Origin: Nitrososphaerota archaeon
GTDB taxonomy: Archaea > Thermoproteota > Nitrososphaeria > Nitrososphaerales > UBA183
DNA: 5,865 bases
NCBI GenBank assembly: GCA_029784795.1
Contig: JAFMAW010000058.1
Span: forward strand, 1-5,865
Reading direction: 5' to 3'
Shown here piece by piece: positions 5,402 to 5,865 of this stretch. The notes beneath the pieces are model-generated. The model saw only the letters and a list, made by a program, of their open reading frames with translations. It searched no databases and was not told the origin of the DNA. The position numbers and the translations under genes are program-made. Position 1 is the stretch's first letter. Each line of letters begins with the position of its first letter.

Positions 5402-5779
5402 GTGGCGCTTCGCGTCCTCCACGTCTGGAACACGGCTGGCGTGGCCAGCGTCATCGCGAAGTTCGCCGACAGAGCGTTCCACTCGGAAAGCACGGTGATC
5501 ACCCGGAAGGCGGCGGACCGGACCGGGCTGACCACCTACGGCACGGCCTACGGCGACGGCGCCGCGAGGTTCTTCCTGAGGGCCCTGCGGATGTCCGGGG
5601 GCGCAGACGTCGTCCACGTCCACTCACTCGACAGGGTCGTACCCTGGATCAAGCGCCTTCACCGCGTCCCTGTCGTCATGCACTACCATGGGACCGACAT
5701 CGAAGGGAGGTGGCCGGAGAAGAAGCGGCGCTGGGGGAGGGCCGACATGGTGGCGGTCGCAGCGTTGAGGTACGGATAG
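5402..5779 (+). CDS. Glycosyltransferase (GT4-like) N-terminal domain, truncated
   Basis: The 125-codon frame opens LRVLHVWNTAGVASVIAKF, a GT-B donor-side Rossmann start with a Gly-Val-Ala turn. It continues through ADVVHVHSLDRVVPWIKRL (residues ~67-85), VPVVMHYHGTDIEGRW (~88-103) and KRRWGRADMVAVA (~108-120), in the order seen in archaeal family-4 glycosyltransferases. Full-length relatives have about 330-380 residues. Here recognisable similarity ends at about residue 119-120, where a 'TPDLL'-type segment and later an 'NPVD' motif and the nucleotide-sugar binding C-terminal domain would follow; instead a foreign-looking ALRYG and a stop appear. I found no continuation in the other two frames within the 86 bp left, so a deletion, insertion or misassembly junction near 5761 is likelier than a one-base frameshift. 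As it stands it lacks the nucleotide-sugar domain and should be inactive. GTG 5402 is supported by a TATA element 28 nt upstream. Confidence 0.8.
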   Translation: MALRVLHVWNTAGVASVIAKFADRAFHSESTVITRKAADRTGLTTYGTAYGDGAARFFLRALRMSGGADVVHVHSLDRVVPWIKRLHRVPVVMHYHGTDIEGRWPEKKRRWGRADMVAVAALRYG

Positions 5780-5865
5780 GCGGCATGGATCTCGTCTTCG
5801 CGGCCCTCACGACGGAGCGTGCCGGCCAGGCGCCACCAGCCCTCTGGGCCCAGGTCGGCCAATGC
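5780..5865 (+). other. Unassigned window end, open on both strands
   Basis: A plus-strand frame from ATG 5785 reads MDLVFAALTTERAGQAPPAL and on to the window edge (27 codons, no stop). The minus strand is also open from the edge through ADLGPEGWWRLAGTLRREGR and into the glycosyltransferase region, stopping near 5687. Neither is recognised. In both readings arginine is written CGN rather than the AGG preferred elsewhere, although the sample is only a few codons. Confidence 0.2.

Noticed and set aside
4230..5498. Plus-strand open frame of about 420 codons opposite the sulfatase-fold gene
   Set aside because: It is an antisense shadow of a gene with a clear catalytic core; the translation is rich in Arg, Pro, Gly and Val without any domain.
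5740..5865. Simple single-base frameshift in the glycosyltransferase
   Set aside because: Neither of the other two frames after 5761 shows the expected TPDLL or NPVD-type segments, so restoring the frame would not rebuild the protein within this window.

Overview
The window looks archaeal. GC is high, arginine is written mostly as AGG (most arginines of the thioesterase at 386-868 are AGG), and six of the eight recognisable genes have a TATA-like element centred 26-31 nt upstream of the start codon, the spacing expected of leaderless archaeal transcripts. A small DUF5679-type zinc-ribbon gene and a typical archaeal family-4 glycosyltransferase N-terminus agree with this. The phylum cannot be fixed from the sequence. 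A Thermoproteota lineage (Nitrososphaeria- or Bathyarchaeia-like) or a Thermoplasmatota lineage would fit.

Layout. (1) 1-868: the N-terminus of an ABC-transporter ATPase on the minus strand is divergent from a PaaI-like hotdog thioesterase on the plus strand. (2) 852-1307: a hemerythrin-like HHE protein on the minus strand, whose 3' end overlaps the thioesterase tail to tail. (3) 1308-1550: a spacer with a GCAGGCGCGT tandem repeat, then an AT-rich island with several small palindromes. The last palindrome is the TATA element of a 46-residue DUF5679-like gene (1551-1691). (4) 1692-2061: about 370 bp with no convincing gene but possible RNA structure, ending in a strong TATA box for an 85-residue two-helix membrane protein (2062-2319). 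(5) 2451-5779: a surface-glycan group made of a Wzx/MOP-type flippase (+), a convergent alkaline-phosphatase/sulfatase-superfamily enzyme (-), and a divergent glycosyltransferase (+) that breaks off after its first ~119 residues.

How the genes fit together. The right half reads as part of a cell-surface polysaccharide or N-glycan locus: a flippase to move lipid-linked glycan across the membrane, a cytosolic sulfatase-fold hydrolase or transferase that may add or remove a phospho or sulfo group, and a glycosyltransferase. The left half is unrelated housekeeping or stress functions. Most genes carry their own promoter, so this is a set of single transcription units rather than one operon.

No clearly new biological system stands out. 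The points most worth a second look are the abrupt loss of the glycosyltransferase near 5761, the altered zinc knuckle of the DUF5679 protein, the unexplained 370-bp gap, and two genes without leaderless promoters (ABC ATPase, flippase) that are each preceded by a possible mini-ORF whose stop overlaps the gene's start codon.
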